Assembly: GCA_905235775.1 (NCBI GenBank)
Contig: CAJOMY010000003.1
Location: 1-32,654, forward strand
Length of the DNA stretch: 32,654 bases
Source of the DNA: an uncultured Bacteroidales bacterium
GTDB lineage: Bacteria; Bacteroidota; Bacteroidia; Bacteroidales; UBA932
Reading direction: 5' to 3'
Within the stretch, counting starts at the first letter, position 1, and each line of letters begins with the position of its first letter. The translations under genes were made by a program, and so were the position numbers. Of this stretch, positions 15,360-24,818 are shown piece by piece. Under the pieces are notes generated by a model that was given only the letters and a program-made list of their open reading frames with translations, made no database searches and was not told the DNA's origin.

Positions 15360-18300
15360 TTATTCGTATAATTTCTTGAGATCCGCATCGTCGGGATGAT
15401 TCTGCAGACGCGCCACGAACTCGCGCGGGGTCATGCCGAAATACTCTTTGAAAGAGCTGGAGAAGTAGGAATGGGAGGAGAATCCCACCCGGTAGGCCAC
15501 TTCGGACACATTGACCTGGCTGTCCGCCAGCAGATGCGCCGCCTGTTTCATGCGGCAGGTCCTGATGAGCACGCCGGGGGATTCCTGGCCGAAGGCTTTG
15601 AGCTTGCGGTTCAGGTGTACGCGGCTGATGCCGACGTCCTCGCAGAGCGCGGCCACGCCAAAGTCCGGGTCTTCGAGGTGCTTCTGGATGCTCTCCACGA
15701 TGCGCCGGAGGAGCCGCTCGTCGGCCGAACCCATCTGGATGCCCGAGTAGTCGTAGTTCATCGCCACGCCGTAGCGGTCCTTGACCGCCTCACGGGCGGA
15801 AATGGCCTGGGCGACGCTGCTGAGCAGCAGCTCGACGGAGATCGGTTTGGACAGGAATTTGTCCGCGCCGCTGTCGCTGGCCGCCTGCTCCTCCTGTTCG
15901 TCGTTCTGGCCGGTCAGGATGATGACCGGGATGTGGCGCGTGGCGTCGTTCGCCCGGATGCGGGCGCAAAACTCGCTGCCGCTCTCGCCCGGCATCACGA
16001 GGTCGGTGATCACGATGTCCGGCAGCGTTCCGGTCACGACGGGCCAGGCCGCCGCCGCATCCGCGCAGGCGGTGACGTTGTACGGGCCGCGCAGCAGGGT
16101 CTTGAGGTATTCGCGGGTGTCCTCGTCGTCATCCACCACGACGACGTTCTTCTTGGCCCGGACGGTGCGCTCGGCGGGGCTTTCTGCCGGCGCGTGGGTC
16201 TGGTCCTCGTGCTCGTCGGCGGAGTTTTTGGTGTAAAGGTCCTTGTGGTGCGAGGTGTAGGAGAGCTCTTCGGTGGTGAGGTGCTCCTTGCCGGCGGGCA
16301 CAAGGACGCGGAACACCACGCCGTCGTCCTCATTCTCGGCGAAGATGCGGCCGTGGTGCAGCTCGACGAGCATCTTGGTCAGGTTCAGGCCCACGCCGGA
16401 GCCGGAATTCGCGTCGTGCGGGTTCACCTGCACGAATCGGTCGAAGATGCGGCTGATCCAGGCCTCCTCGATGCGGCTGCCGGAGTTGAAGATGCGCACC
16501 TGCACGAAATCCCGGATATCGGGGCGCAGTTCGTCCCGGTTGGGGATGAGACCGGACACGTTCACGCGGATGCGGCCGCCTTCCGGCGTATGCTTGAAGG
16601 CGTTCGAGAGAATGTTGTAGACGATCTTGTCGAAGTTGCCCTGGTCGATCCAGAGGAGTTCCTCGGCATGCGTGGACGTCAGCGAGAAGTCGATCCGTTT
16701 GCTCTGCGCGAGTTTGTCGAAGGACTTCATGATGTCCTGGATGAAATAGATGATGTCCGTCTGCCGGAAGTGCAGCTGCATCTGTCCGGCATCGATCTTG
16801 CGCAGGTCCATGAACTGGTTGACGATGCGGTTGATGCGCAGACAGTTGCGGTACATCAGGTTGTAGGTGTCCTTGCGGGCGGCGTCCAGCTCGGCTTCGC
16901 GCATGGCGCCCAGCGGCGCCATCACGAGGTTGAGCGGGGTGCGGATCTCGTGGGTGAGATTGGTGAACAGGCCGAGACGCAATTCCATCATCTCCGCTTC
17001 TTTCTTTTCCTCGGTGCGCCGCCGCTGCTGCCGTATCATCCGGAACAACAGCGCTATCAGGCCGGTCAGCAGGATCAGGTAGCAGGCGTAAGCCGGGCCG
17101 GTGCCGTACCAGGGGGCTGCCACGCGAAGTTCCACGCTGTGTTCGGAGCAGTCCTCAGGCGCACCGGCGAAAAAGGCTCTCACTTCGAAACGGTAACGTC
17201 CCGGCGGCACATTGGTATACGTGGCTGCGCGCAGGAGCGCGGGTGCGGTCTTCCAGTCGGTGTCGAATCCCGCCAGGCGGTAGGCATAGACGATGCGCTG
17301 GGGGTTGGTGTACTCCGGGACGGAGAATTCGAGCGAGAACAGATTGGCGCCCCGCGGAATTTGGATCCGGGAGGCCTCGGAGATATGCTTGTCGATCAGG
17401 TTGTCCTTGCCTGCCGCCGGGTCGAAGGAGACGTCCTGGCCGAGCACCGTCAGCCGCGCCAGGGAGACTTGCGGGATGCGGTGTCCGCTGCCGTCCACGA
17501 GCATCGGGAAGAAATGGGTGACGCCGCCGGTCCCGCCGAAATAGAGCCGGCCGGATGCGGCCTTGCAGGCGGCGCCGGAGCGGAATTCATTGCCCTGCAG
17601 GCCGTCGTAGGAGCGGAAGCTGTCGATCTTGCCGCTGCGGGGCGACAGCCGGGACAGCCCGCCCAGCGAGGAGGCCCAGACATCGCCGGTGGCGGTGACG
17701 AGGATATCGCGGATCACATTGCTCGCCAGGCCGTCCTGATCCGTGTAGAGCCGGACTGCGCGCGTGTTCTCGTCCACGCGGAGCAGACCGTCTTCCGTGC
17801 CGAACCACATGGTTCCTTCCGGGCCGCTGCCGATGCTGTAGATGCGCTGCGGGGTGTTGCCGTCGGCCGGAATGGCATATGGCACGACGCGTCTGGCCGC
17901 CGGGTCGTAGCACCAGGGACCGTTGTAGGTGCCCACCCAGAGCATGCCGTTGGCATCCAGGTGCAAAGAGCTGACCCAACGGTATTGATTCTCGACCTGC
18001 CGGTCGACAATCCGCTTCGATCCGGCGTTGATGACGACAAGTCCCTCCCCGTAGGTGCCCGCATAGACGAGGTCGCGCACGGGGTCGTAAACCAGGGTGC
18101 GGATGCGTTCGGTGCCGATTTCGCCGTTGACGGCGAAATGAGTGATCGAGCCGTTCCGGTCCAGGCAGAACAGGCCGTCCAGGTAAGTCCCGATCCAGAG
18201 CGTGCCATGGTTGTCTCCCGTGATGGCCATGATCGAATTGTTGGTCAGGGCGGAATTGTCCCGTGTATATGTCCGCTCCCGGGGGGTTCCCGCCCTTCCC

Positions 18301-19499
18301 GGTACCGCTTTGCAGAACAGTCCGGCGCCGTCCGTGGCGACCCACAGGTTCTGGCCGTCTTCGTAGATGGCAGTGACGCAGGCGCTGTTTTCTCCGGGCA
18401 GTCCGCGGCTGCTGCACCCGAGATAGGAGAAGCCGTACATGGACTGCGGCGCCACGATCACGCCGTGCTGGTGGAGGGTCAGCCAGATGTTGCCCTGGGC
18501 GTCGAGGGTGCCGCTCGTGATCTTCCAGTTGCCCGTGTCCTGACGGATGGAAGACAGGACGGCCGGGTGGACTTCTTCCGTGGCGCAATCGAATCTCAGC
18601 AGGCCGCCGTTTTCGTTCCCGACCAGGAAGGCGCGGCCTTCGCCGGCGTCCGCCTGGCTGTTGAAAATGATGGACGAGGCGACGGTCGCTGCGGCTTTCC
18701 GGCCTTTCGCGCGCTGAATGATACCGGTGCCGCCCTTGCAGTACAGCAGGCCCAGGTTGCTGCCGATCAGAAGGTCACCCGTGAGCGGATCTTCGTCCAG
18801 GGAGCCCAGCCGGATCTGGTCCGACCTTCGAAGCAGGTCGGGACTCCAGCCGATCTCGGGGGCCGGCTCCAGCGTGCTCGGATCCAGGATGGCGGGAAGT
18901 CCCGTCCCTTCCGGGAAAATCCACAGGCGCTTGGCCGAATCGTAGAAAAACCGACGTATGTAATCCGCCGGGAGCTGGTGGTAGATCTGCTCGCGGGGAT
19001 CGGGCAGCAATTCGCGAGTATTGCAGTCGATGACGTACACGCCGGCGCCGCTCGTGCCCACGTACAGGCGGCAGCCGCCGCTGCGGCCCGGCACTTCCTG
19101 CAGCCAGCTGATATAGGGATTGATGATCTCGTTGCGCTCGTTGACCAGCTCATAGCGGGAGAACTCGCTGTGCTCGGGAATAAAAATGTTGAGCCCGGCG
19201 GCGGTCGCCACCCAGGTGGTCCCGCGGCTGTCCTCCAGCATGTCCTGGACGGACGAGCTGGAGATGGCGTTCTCCCGGCCGCGCTCATGGCGGAAGGTTT
19301 CGAAACGCATGCCGTCAAAGCGGACGAGCCCGCCTTCCGTGCACATCCAGATATAATTGCGACGGTCCTGGCAGATCCGGTTCACCTGCGAGTTGGGCAG
19401 ACCGTATTCCGGCGTGTACACCCGCGCGTTCTGGGCAAGAACACCCCCTGCGAGCCCGGCGGCCAGGACGAATAGTAGAAAAAATCGCTTCATTTTCAT
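15360..19499 (-). CDS. Hybrid two-component system sensor/regulator (HTCS)
   Basis: 1379 residues from the ATG at 19499, which begins a signal peptide (MKMKRFFLLFVLAAGLAGGVLAQ). A periplasmic double propeller of Reg_prop-type repeats runs to ~700, followed by a Y_Y_Y domain (~705-785) and a membrane helix at ~798-820. A HisKA domain has H850 in HEIRTPL. A HATPase_c domain follows, with its N box near 953-970 and GSGVGLNLTK near 1035. A receiver domain carries VVVDDDED and the phospho-acceptor D1166 in TDLVMPG. An AraC-type helix-turn-helix fills ~1260-1370. Such proteins sense an oligosaccharide in the periplasm and activate their polysaccharide locus; here the ligand is presumably a xylo- or glucuronoxylo-oligosaccharide. 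It is divergent from susC and co-transcribed with GH115. In-frame codons up to 19679 lie upstream of the -7 element and were not used. Confidence 0.95.
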   Translation of the reverse strand: MKMKRFFLLFVLAAGLAGGVLAQNARVYTPEYGLPNSQVNRICQDRRNYIWMCTEGGLVRFDGMRFETFRHERGRENAISSSSVQDMLEDSRGTTWVATAAGLNIFIPEHSEFSRYELVNERNEIINPYISWLQEVPGRSGGCRLYVGTSGAGVYVIDCNTRELLPDPREQIYHQLPADYIRRFFYDSAKRLWIFPEGTGLPAILDPSTLEPAPEIGWSPDLLRRSDQIRLGSLDEDPLTGDLLIGSNLGLLYCKGGTGIIQRAKGRKAAATVASSIIFNSQADAGEGRAFLVGNENGGLLRFDCATEEVHPAVLSSIRQDTGNWKITSGTLDAQGNIWLTLHQHGVIVAPQSMYGFSYLGCSSRGLPGENSACVTAIYEDGQNLWVATDGAGLFCKAVPGRAGTPRERTYTRDNSALTNNSIMAITGDNHGTLWIGTYLDGLFCLDRNGSITHFAVNGEIGTERIRTLVYDPVRDLVYAGTYGEGLVVINAGSKRIVDRQVENQYRWVSSLHLDANGMLWVGTYNGPWCYDPAARRVVPYAIPADGNTPQRIYSIGSGPEGTMWFGTEDGLLRVDENTRAVRLYTDQDGLASNVIRDILVTATGDVWASSLGGLSRLSPRSGKIDSFRSYDGLQGNEFRSGAACKAASGRLYFGGTGGVTHFFPMLVDGSGHRIPQVSLARLTVLGQDVSFDPAAGKDNLIDKHISEASRIQIPRGANLFSLEFSVPEYTNPQRIVYAYRLAGFDTDWKTAPALLRAATYTNVPPGRYRFEVRAFFAGAPEDCSEHSVELRVAAPWYGTGPAYACYLILLTGLIALLFRMIRQQRRRTEEKKEAEMMELRLGLFTNLTHEIRTPLNLVMAPLGAMREAELDAARKDTYNLMYRNCLRINRIVNQFMDLRKIDAGQMQLHFRQTDIIYFIQDIMKSFDKLAQSKRIDFSLTSTHAEELLWIDQGNFDKIVYNILSNAFKHTPEGGRIRVNVSGLIPNRDELRPDIRDFVQVRIFNSGSRIEEAWISRIFDRFVQVNPHDANSGSGVGLNLTKMLVELHHGRIFAENEDDGVVFRVLVPAGKEHLTTEELSYTSHHKDLYTKNSADEHEDQTHAPAESPAERTVRAKKNVVVVDDDEDTREYLKTLLRGPYNVTACADAAAAWPVVTGTLPDIVITDLVMPGESGSEFCARIRANDATRHIPVIILTGQNDEQEEQAASDSGADKFLSKPISVELLLSSVAQAISAREAVKDRYGVAMNYDYSGIQMGSADERLLRRIVESIQKHLEDPDFGVAALCEDVGISRVHLNRKLKAFGQESPGVLIRTCRMKQAAHLLADSQVNVSEVAYRVGFSSHSYFSSSFKEYFGMTPREFVARLQNHPDDADLKKLYE

Positions 19500-19511
19500 T
19501 TTTGAACCATC

Positions 19512-19562
19512 TGTTACAAAAATACAAAAATCTTTTGGCTTATGAAAGGGTATGTTACAAAA
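19512..19562. promoter_or_regulatory. Candidate HTCS operator: direct repeat TGTTACAAAA
   Basis: TGTTACAAAA occurs at 19512-19521 and 19553-19562, 41 bp apart (about four helical turns), in the regulator/susC intergenic region; a partial TGTTAAA lies at 19599. Direct repeats at such spacing suit a dimeric AraC-type regulator. One copy overlaps the regulator's own -7 element, which would allow autoregulation. Not proven. Confidence 0.4.
19517..19524 (-). promoter_or_regulatory. -7 element for the HTCS-GH115 operon
   Basis: The minus strand reads TATTTTTG, matching TAnnTTTG, 17 nt before the ATG at 19499. Confidence 0.5.
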
Positions 19563-19610
19563 CTGACAACATATGGCACCAATTCGATGCCGGGTCCCTG
19601 TTAAATATGG

Positions 19611-19619
19611 TACATTTGC
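19611..19619 (+). promoter_or_regulatory. -7 element for the susCD operon
   Basis: TACATTTGC matches TAnnTTTGC, 54 nt before the susC ATG at 19674. No clear -33 TTTG box is present, as expected for a promoter dependent on an activator. Confidence 0.6.
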
Positions 19620-19673
19620 AGCACAACACATGCTGAAAATCAACCAAACAAACCATTTTAAACATTGTTCACT

Positions 19674-22600
19674 ATGCAATTAAACCTTAAAAAAACGCTC
19701 GCGGTCGTGGCCGCAAGCCTGATGGTGCCGCTGTTCGCCTTCGCACAGACCATCACTGTCAGCGGCACGGTCACGGACAAGAGCGGAGAGACCGTCATCG
19801 GCGCAGCCGTGATGGTCGCGAATTCAACCATTGGCGCCGTCACCGGCGTTGACGGTACTTATTCTCTTCAGGTCAGCCCCACCGCCACCCTCGAGGTCTC
19901 CAGCATGGGCTACACCACACAGCGCATCCCCGTGCAGGGACGTACGCGCATCGATGTGGTGCTCAGCGACGACGCCCAGGCCCTGGACGCCATCGTGGTG
20001 GTCGGTTATGGTACGGCCCGCCGCCAGGATGTCACCGGATCCATCGTCTCCGTGGGCGGTGAGAACCTTCGCGCCGTTCCGGCCGGGGACGTCACCCGCG
20101 CCCTCGAAGGCCGCGTGGCCGGTGTCGAGATGACGCAGACCAACTCCAAGCCGGGCTCCTCGATGCAGATCCGTATCCGCGGACAGCGCTCGCTCTCCGC
20201 GTCCAACGATCCGCTCATCGTGCTCGACGGCATGCCGTTCATGGGCTCGCTCACCGATATATCCACAAATGATATCAAGAGCATGGACATCCTCAAGGAC
20301 GCCGCTTCCACGGCCATCTACGGCTCCCGTGGCGCCAACGGTGTCATCCTCATCACTACGTACAAGGGTGTCGAGGGACAGGCTCCGAAAGTGTCCTTCA
20401 ACAGCTACGCCTCCTTCAAGAAGGCCGTGAAGTACCGCATGATGCCGCAGGACAAATACATCCAGATGCGCACGATGGCCGGAATCTACCAGAACTCCCT
20501 GGACGAGTCCGACAATGTCTATACCGACTGGCAGGACCTCTTCTACCGCACCGGCTACACCCAGAACTATGATCTCAACGTGGTCGGCGGCACCAAGTCC
20601 GGCAGTTACCGCTTCGGCGTGACCTACTACAACGACGAAGCCGTGGTCCCGACCCAGGGCTACAACCGTCTCGCCCTCAACGGCAGCGTGGACCAGCAGA
20701 TCGGCAAATGGTTCCGCATCGGTTTCACCACCAACACCAGTTACTCCGCCAACAAGGGCAACCAGGTGGACATGTACGCCGTGCTGTCCAAGGGACCGCT
20801 CGTGAACCCCTATAACGCCGACGGCAGCCTGAAATGGCGAATCAACATGCCGAGCGACAACGACCAGTATGTCTTCACGCGCGAGCGTGTCGAGGAGCTT
20901 ACCCGGCAGGGCGTTTACGTCAACGAATCCGCGTCCATCGCCACCTACAACACTGGCTATGTGCAGATCAACGTTCCCTGGGTCGAGGGTCTCTCCCTCA
21001 AGTCCAGCATCGGTCTGAACTACCGCAACTCCAAGGCTGGCTCCTTCACCGGCATCGGTGTCAACGGATCCGCCTCCTCGCCCAACTCCGCTTCCTGGAG
21101 TTTCAACGACAGCTTCAACTGGACGGTGGAGAACCTCATCACCTACGACCACACCTTCGGCAAGCACCGCGTCAACGTGGTCGCTCTCCAGTCCGCCGAG
21201 CAGACCACCGGCACCGGCCAGTCCTTCTCCGGCAAGAACATCCCCAACGAACTCTTCCAGTATTACAACATCGGCAGTGCGGTGGCTTCCGACATTACCG
21301 TGAACGGAGGCAGCTACACGCAGACCGGACTGGTCTCCTACATGGGCCGTGTCATGTACAGCTATGACGACCGCTACATGCTGACCGCCGCCGTCCGTTC
21401 CGACGCCTCTTCGCGTCTGGCCAAGGGCCACCAGTGGCACACCTACCCGGCCGTCTCCGCCGGCTGGAACATCCACAACGAGGCCTTCATGGCAAACACC
21501 CGCAGCTGGCTGGACGAACTCAAGTTCCGCGTCGGTTACGGAGAGACCTCCAACCAGGCCATCGCCGCCTACGCGACCCTCGGCTCGCTCGGCACCCGCG
21601 TCTACAACTTCGCGGACGAGAAGTATGCCACGGGTTACTACGTGTCCACCCTTCCTAACGAGGAACTTGGCTGGGAATACTCCCAGACCTGGAACTTCGG
21701 TCTCGACTTCGGTTTCTTCCGGGGCCGTCTGCGCGGTACCCTCGAGTACTATATGGTTGACACCAAGGACATCCTCCTGAACCTCGGGCTGCCCGCCACC
21801 TCCGGTGTGAACTCCTATACCGCCAACATCGGCGCCACGCAGAACCGCGGTATCGAACTCACCCTCAACGGCACCATCATCGATACGGACGACTGGCGCT
21901 GGGATGCCGGCATCAACATCTACGCCAACCGCAACAAGCTGGTCGCCCTGGCCGACGGTTCCGAGCGCGACGAAGGCAACGCCTGGTTCGTGGGATACCC
22001 GCTGAACTGCCTCTATGACTACGAATATGACGGTCTCTGGCAGCCCGGCGATCCCTACATGGACATCCTCGAACCCAGCGGCGAGGTCAATGGCATGAAG
22101 CAGGCCGTGGGTTCCATCAAGGTCAAGTATCATGGCGAGTACAACGAGGACGGTTCCCCGAAACGTGCCATCGACTCCAACGACCGTGTGCCCATCAACG
22201 CGGAGGCCCTCTTCCAGGGCGGTTTCAACACCACCGTGTCGTGGAAGAACCTCGAACTCTCCGTGATCGGTTCCTTCCAGGCGGGCGGCATCCTGCTGTC
22301 CTCCCTGCACAGCGGCAACTCCTACCTGAACATGCTCACCGGCCGCCGCGGCCAGATCGACGTGGATTACTGGACGCCGCAGAACACCGCCGCGCACTAC
22401 CCGCGCCCGGGTTCCCTGCTGAGCGGCGACAACCCCAAGTACGCCTCCACCCTGGCCTACTTCGACGGTTCCTACCTGAAGATCCGCACCATCACGCTCG
22501 GCTACCGCTTCCATAAGCTGCCGGCCCTGCGCCGCGCCGGCATCGACAACCTGCGCGTCTATGCCACCCTTCAGAACCCGGGCCTCGTGCTCTTCTCCGA

Positions 22601-22751
22601 CTTCACCCGCCAGACGGGTCTCGATCCGGAGCCGAACGCCAATGGTGGTTCCACCGCCACCGGCCGTCCCGGTCCGGGACGCCTCTCCTACGTGGGTTTC
22701 AACACGCCGAACACCCGCAACTTCCTCATCGGTGTCAATTTAACTTTCTAA
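19674..22751 (+). CDS. SusC-like TonB-dependent outer-membrane transporter
   Basis: 1025 residues. The signal peptide ends FAFAQ near residue 24. It is followed by a carboxypeptidase-D regulatory-like domain (ITVSGTVTDKSGETVIGAAV, ~25-100), a TonB-box-like segment DAIVVVGYGTARRQDVTG, a plug with IRIRGQRSL and the SusC signature SMDILKDAASTAIYGSRGANGVI, then a 22-strand barrel ending FLIGVNLTF with the terminal Phe. It imports oligosaccharides through the outer membrane as a pair with SusD. The ATG at 19674 is chosen over a TTG at 19665. SusD follows 12 nt downstream. Substrate by context: glucuronoxylan fragments. Confidence 0.96.
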   Translation: MQLNLKKTLAVVAASLMVPLFAFAQTITVSGTVTDKSGETVIGAAVMVANSTIGAVTGVDGTYSLQVSPTATLEVSSMGYTTQRIPVQGRTRIDVVLSDDAQALDAIVVVGYGTARRQDVTGSIVSVGGENLRAVPAGDVTRALEGRVAGVEMTQTNSKPGSSMQIRIRGQRSLSASNDPLIVLDGMPFMGSLTDISTNDIKSMDILKDAASTAIYGSRGANGVILITTYKGVEGQAPKVSFNSYASFKKAVKYRMMPQDKYIQMRTMAGIYQNSLDESDNVYTDWQDLFYRTGYTQNYDLNVVGGTKSGSYRFGVTYYNDEAVVPTQGYNRLALNGSVDQQIGKWFRIGFTTNTSYSANKGNQVDMYAVLSKGPLVNPYNADGSLKWRINMPSDNDQYVFTRERVEELTRQGVYVNESASIATYNTGYVQINVPWVEGLSLKSSIGLNYRNSKAGSFTGIGVNGSASSPNSASWSFNDSFNWTVENLITYDHTFGKHRVNVVALQSAEQTTGTGQSFSGKNIPNELFQYYNIGSAVASDITVNGGSYTQTGLVSYMGRVMYSYDDRYMLTAAVRSDASSRLAKGHQWHTYPAVSAGWNIHNEAFMANTRSWLDELKFRVGYGETSNQAIAAYATLGSLGTRVYNFADEKYATGYYVSTLPNEELGWEYSQTWNFGLDFGFFRGRLRGTLEYYMVDTKDILLNLGLPATSGVNSYTANIGATQNRGIELTLNGTIIDTDDWRWDAGINIYANRNKLVALADGSERDEGNAWFVGYPLNCLYDYEYDGLWQPGDPYMDILEPSGEVNGMKQAVGSIKVKYHGEYNEDGSPKRAIDSNDRVPINAEALFQGGFNTTVSWKNLELSVIGSFQAGGILLSSLHSGNSYLNMLTGRRGQIDVDYWTPQNTAAHYPRPGSLLSGDNPKYASTLAYFDGSYLKIRTITLGYRFHKLPALRRAGIDNLRVYATLQNPGLVLFSDFTRQTGLDPEPNANGGSTATGRPGPGRLSYVGFNTPNTRNFLIGVNLTF

Positions 22752-22763
22752 CAGGATCCGAAT

Positions 22764-24689
22764 ATGAAAACCATAGCAAAAATCGCATTAGCCTTCGCCG
22801 GAGCGGCCGTGCTTGTGAGTTCCTGCGCCAAAGTGCTGGAAGAGAATCCCAAGACCCGCTACACGCCGGACTTCTTCACCACGGAGCTCGGCATCGACGG
22901 CGGCCTGACCGCCCTCTACGCCCATCTGCGTTACCTCTACGGCCAGGCCTATTACTACAACAGCCTGGTCACCGGCACGGATGAGGCCACCTGGGGCCAG
23001 TCCGCCGACGGCAATTTCAAGGATGCCGACATGTCCGGCGCCGGCACGCTGAATGCCAACACTTCCCGCAGCGACGTGCTCTGGAACACGGTGTACACCT
23101 ATATCAACACCGCCAGCGGCATCATCGAGAACGCCGAATCCGTCAACCTGGCGCCGGCTTCAATCGCCGAGGCCCGTTTCTTCCGCGCCTTCGACTACTT
23201 CCAGCTGGTCCAGACCTTCGGCGGCGTGCCCCTCGACCTGGGTGCCGGCGAACTGGCGTTCAACACGTCTCCCGTCCGCGAGTCCACACGCAACACCGTG
23301 CCCGAGGTGTACACCCGGGCCATCTTCCCGGATCTCCAATACGCTATGACCTATCTGCCCGACGAGATGCGTCTGCCCGGCGCATTGACCAAGAATGTCG
23401 CCCGCCTGTTCCTTGCGAAGGCCTACCTGACCTACGCCTGGTGGCTGGAGAACCCGGGCGACATCCCGACCTATCCGGAGTGCCCCCGCACCGATCCGGA
23501 CGGCAAGAGTGCCGCGCAGTACTTCCAGCTGGCCTATGACCTTTCCCTGGAGGGCATCAACAACCCCGGCCCCTACGGCCTGGAGGAGAATTTCTACAAG
23601 GTCAGCCTCGGCGCCAACGACCGCAACAAGGAGATCATGCTCTACGCCGACCACACCGAGAATTCCGAGCAGTACAACGGCTCCAGCCTCACTTATGGCG
23701 GCGGCGGCGCCCCGGACAATTTCTCCGGCTGGATGCTCACCTGGAACTATCCGAACATGACCGCCAAGTCCAACACCGGCGCCAACATCAACCCGGTGCT
23801 GCGTACCGACGCCCAGTCCAACGGCCGTCCCTGGACCCGCATGGCCCCCACGCACGAGGCCCTGGCGACCTTCAACGAGCGTGACAAGGATTCCCGTTTC
23901 GACGGCACCTTCACCTGGATCTTCCACACCAACTGGGCCCTGGGCGGCAACCCGGCCGAGTACGTGGAAGGCCCCAACGGCAACCAGATCAAGATGAACG
24001 AGCCGTTCCTGACCTTCATCGCCGAGGACGACCCGACCGTACAGTATACCTTCAATGCCTCGCAGGAGGTGCTCGGTGTCTCGCCGAACTATGATTCCTA
24101 TGTGATTACGCCGAGCGGTGTGAGCCGCAACGCCTATCCGACGATCTGGAAGCTCGGCCCCTACCGCACCAACACGACGGGCACCGGCCAGCCGAACGCG
24201 GCCTCCACGCGTCCGTATAACATCGCCAAGTTCTCCGAGTTCTACCTGATTGCAGCCGAGGCCGCCGTGAAGGGAGCCTCCGGGGCCCGGTCCGCCCGCG
24301 ACCTTGTCAACGTCCTGCGTGCGCGTGCCGGCAAGTGGAGCTACCAGAACAACGCCCGGAAGGAGTATGTGGCCGATTTCAGCGATGAGCTGACCGCCGC
24401 CACCCCGGCGACCATCACAATCGACTACATCCTCGACGAGCGCATGCGTGAGTACTACGGCGACGGTTTCCGTTGGTTCGACCTCGTCCGCACCCAGACC
24501 TGGGCCGAGCGTGCCGGCACGTTCACCATCTGCGGCGTCAACCCGTCGGACCACACGCCCGAGACCTTCCACCGCGACATCCAGAAATACCATTATCTCC
24601 GCCCGATCCCGCAGGGTCAGCTGGACAACATGAAAATGGACAAAGCCGCGAAGGACGCCTACCAGAACCCCGGTTACCCGACTGAATAA
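22764..24689 (+). CDS. SusD-like surface glycan-binding lipoprotein
   Basis: 641 residues with lipobox VSSC (C21). A RagB/SusD helical core holds tetratricopeptide-like segments. RFFRAFDYFQLVQTFGGVPL is the highly conserved SusD motif at ~138-157, and KFSEFYLIAAEAAVKGAS plus ILDERMREYYGDGFRWFDLVR are the C-terminal signatures. It sits over the SusC barrel as a lid and captures glycans at the cell surface. At 641 residues it is somewhat longer than the typical 500-600. It lies 12 nt after susC, and a hairpin follows the stop (24726-24755). Confidence 0.95.
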   Translation: MKTIAKIALAFAGAAVLVSSCAKVLEENPKTRYTPDFFTTELGIDGGLTALYAHLRYLYGQAYYYNSLVTGTDEATWGQSADGNFKDADMSGAGTLNANTSRSDVLWNTVYTYINTASGIIENAESVNLAPASIAEARFFRAFDYFQLVQTFGGVPLDLGAGELAFNTSPVRESTRNTVPEVYTRAIFPDLQYAMTYLPDEMRLPGALTKNVARLFLAKAYLTYAWWLENPGDIPTYPECPRTDPDGKSAAQYFQLAYDLSLEGINNPGPYGLEENFYKVSLGANDRNKEIMLYADHTENSEQYNGSSLTYGGGGAPDNFSGWMLTWNYPNMTAKSNTGANINPVLRTDAQSNGRPWTRMAPTHEALATFNERDKDSRFDGTFTWIFHTNWALGGNPAEYVEGPNGNQIKMNEPFLTFIAEDDPTVQYTFNASQEVLGVSPNYDSYVITPSGVSRNAYPTIWKLGPYRTNTTGTGQPNAASTRPYNIAKFSEFYLIAAEAAVKGASGARSARDLVNVLRARAGKWSYQNNARKEYVADFSDELTAATPATITIDYILDERMREYYGDGFRWFDLVRTQTWAERAGTFTICGVNPSDHTPETFHRDIQKYHYLRPIPQGQLDNMKMDKAAKDAYQNPGYPTE

Positions 24690-24725
24690 GCATTTCGCTT
24701 TTTGGTTATAAAATTTGGTTGGACG

Positions 24726-24755
24726 GAAAGGGCGGCCCGTGAGGGACGCCCTTTC
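24726..24755. terminator. Hairpin after susD
   Basis: GAAAGGGCG (24726-24734) pairs with CGCCCTTTC (24747-24755), a 9-bp stem with a 12-nt loop. No strong U-tract follows. It may be a partial terminator or processing hairpin that lowers expression of the enzymes relative to susCD. Confidence 0.5.
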
Positions 24756-24760
24756 TCAAA

Positions 24761-24793
24761 TTGGAAAAGTGTAAAAAAAAGCGCAAATTTGCG
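24761..24793 (+). promoter_or_regulatory. Candidate internal promoter with palindrome upstream of GH67
   Basis: TTGG (24761-24764), 19 bp, then CAAATTTG resembles the -33/-7 pair with one mismatch in each box. The -7 lies within the perfect 12-bp palindrome CGCAAATTTGCG (24782-24793), a possible operator. The ATG is at 24819. Confidence 0.35.
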
Positions 24794-24818
24794 TACAGAA
24801 GAAAACCCCTATCCTGAT

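Noticed and set aside
12780..15371. An 863-codon open frame opposite GH115
   Set aside because: Same antisense artefact of high GC at third positions; no motifs, while GH115 is unambiguous on the other strand.
15396..19475. A 1359-codon open frame on the plus strand opposite the hybrid regulator
   Set aside because: It has no recognisable domain and is rich in His/Val/Gly/Asp/Arg, as expected when GC-rich codons are read antisense. The minus-strand regulator has complete domains over the same stretch.
19500..19679. 60-residue N-terminal extension of the hybrid regulator
   Set aside because: It runs through the intergenic promoter region and places a second, odd hydrophobic stretch before a normal signal peptide.
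19824..22514. An 896-codon open frame opposite susC, and similar long antisense frames opposite susD, GH67 and the peptidase-barrel gene
   Set aside because: Low-complexity His/Val/Gly/Asp-rich translations without domains; all lie fully inside well-supported genes.
24702..24818. 39-residue N-terminal extension of GH67
   Set aside because: It would bury the lipoprotein signal and covers the hairpin and candidate promoter.
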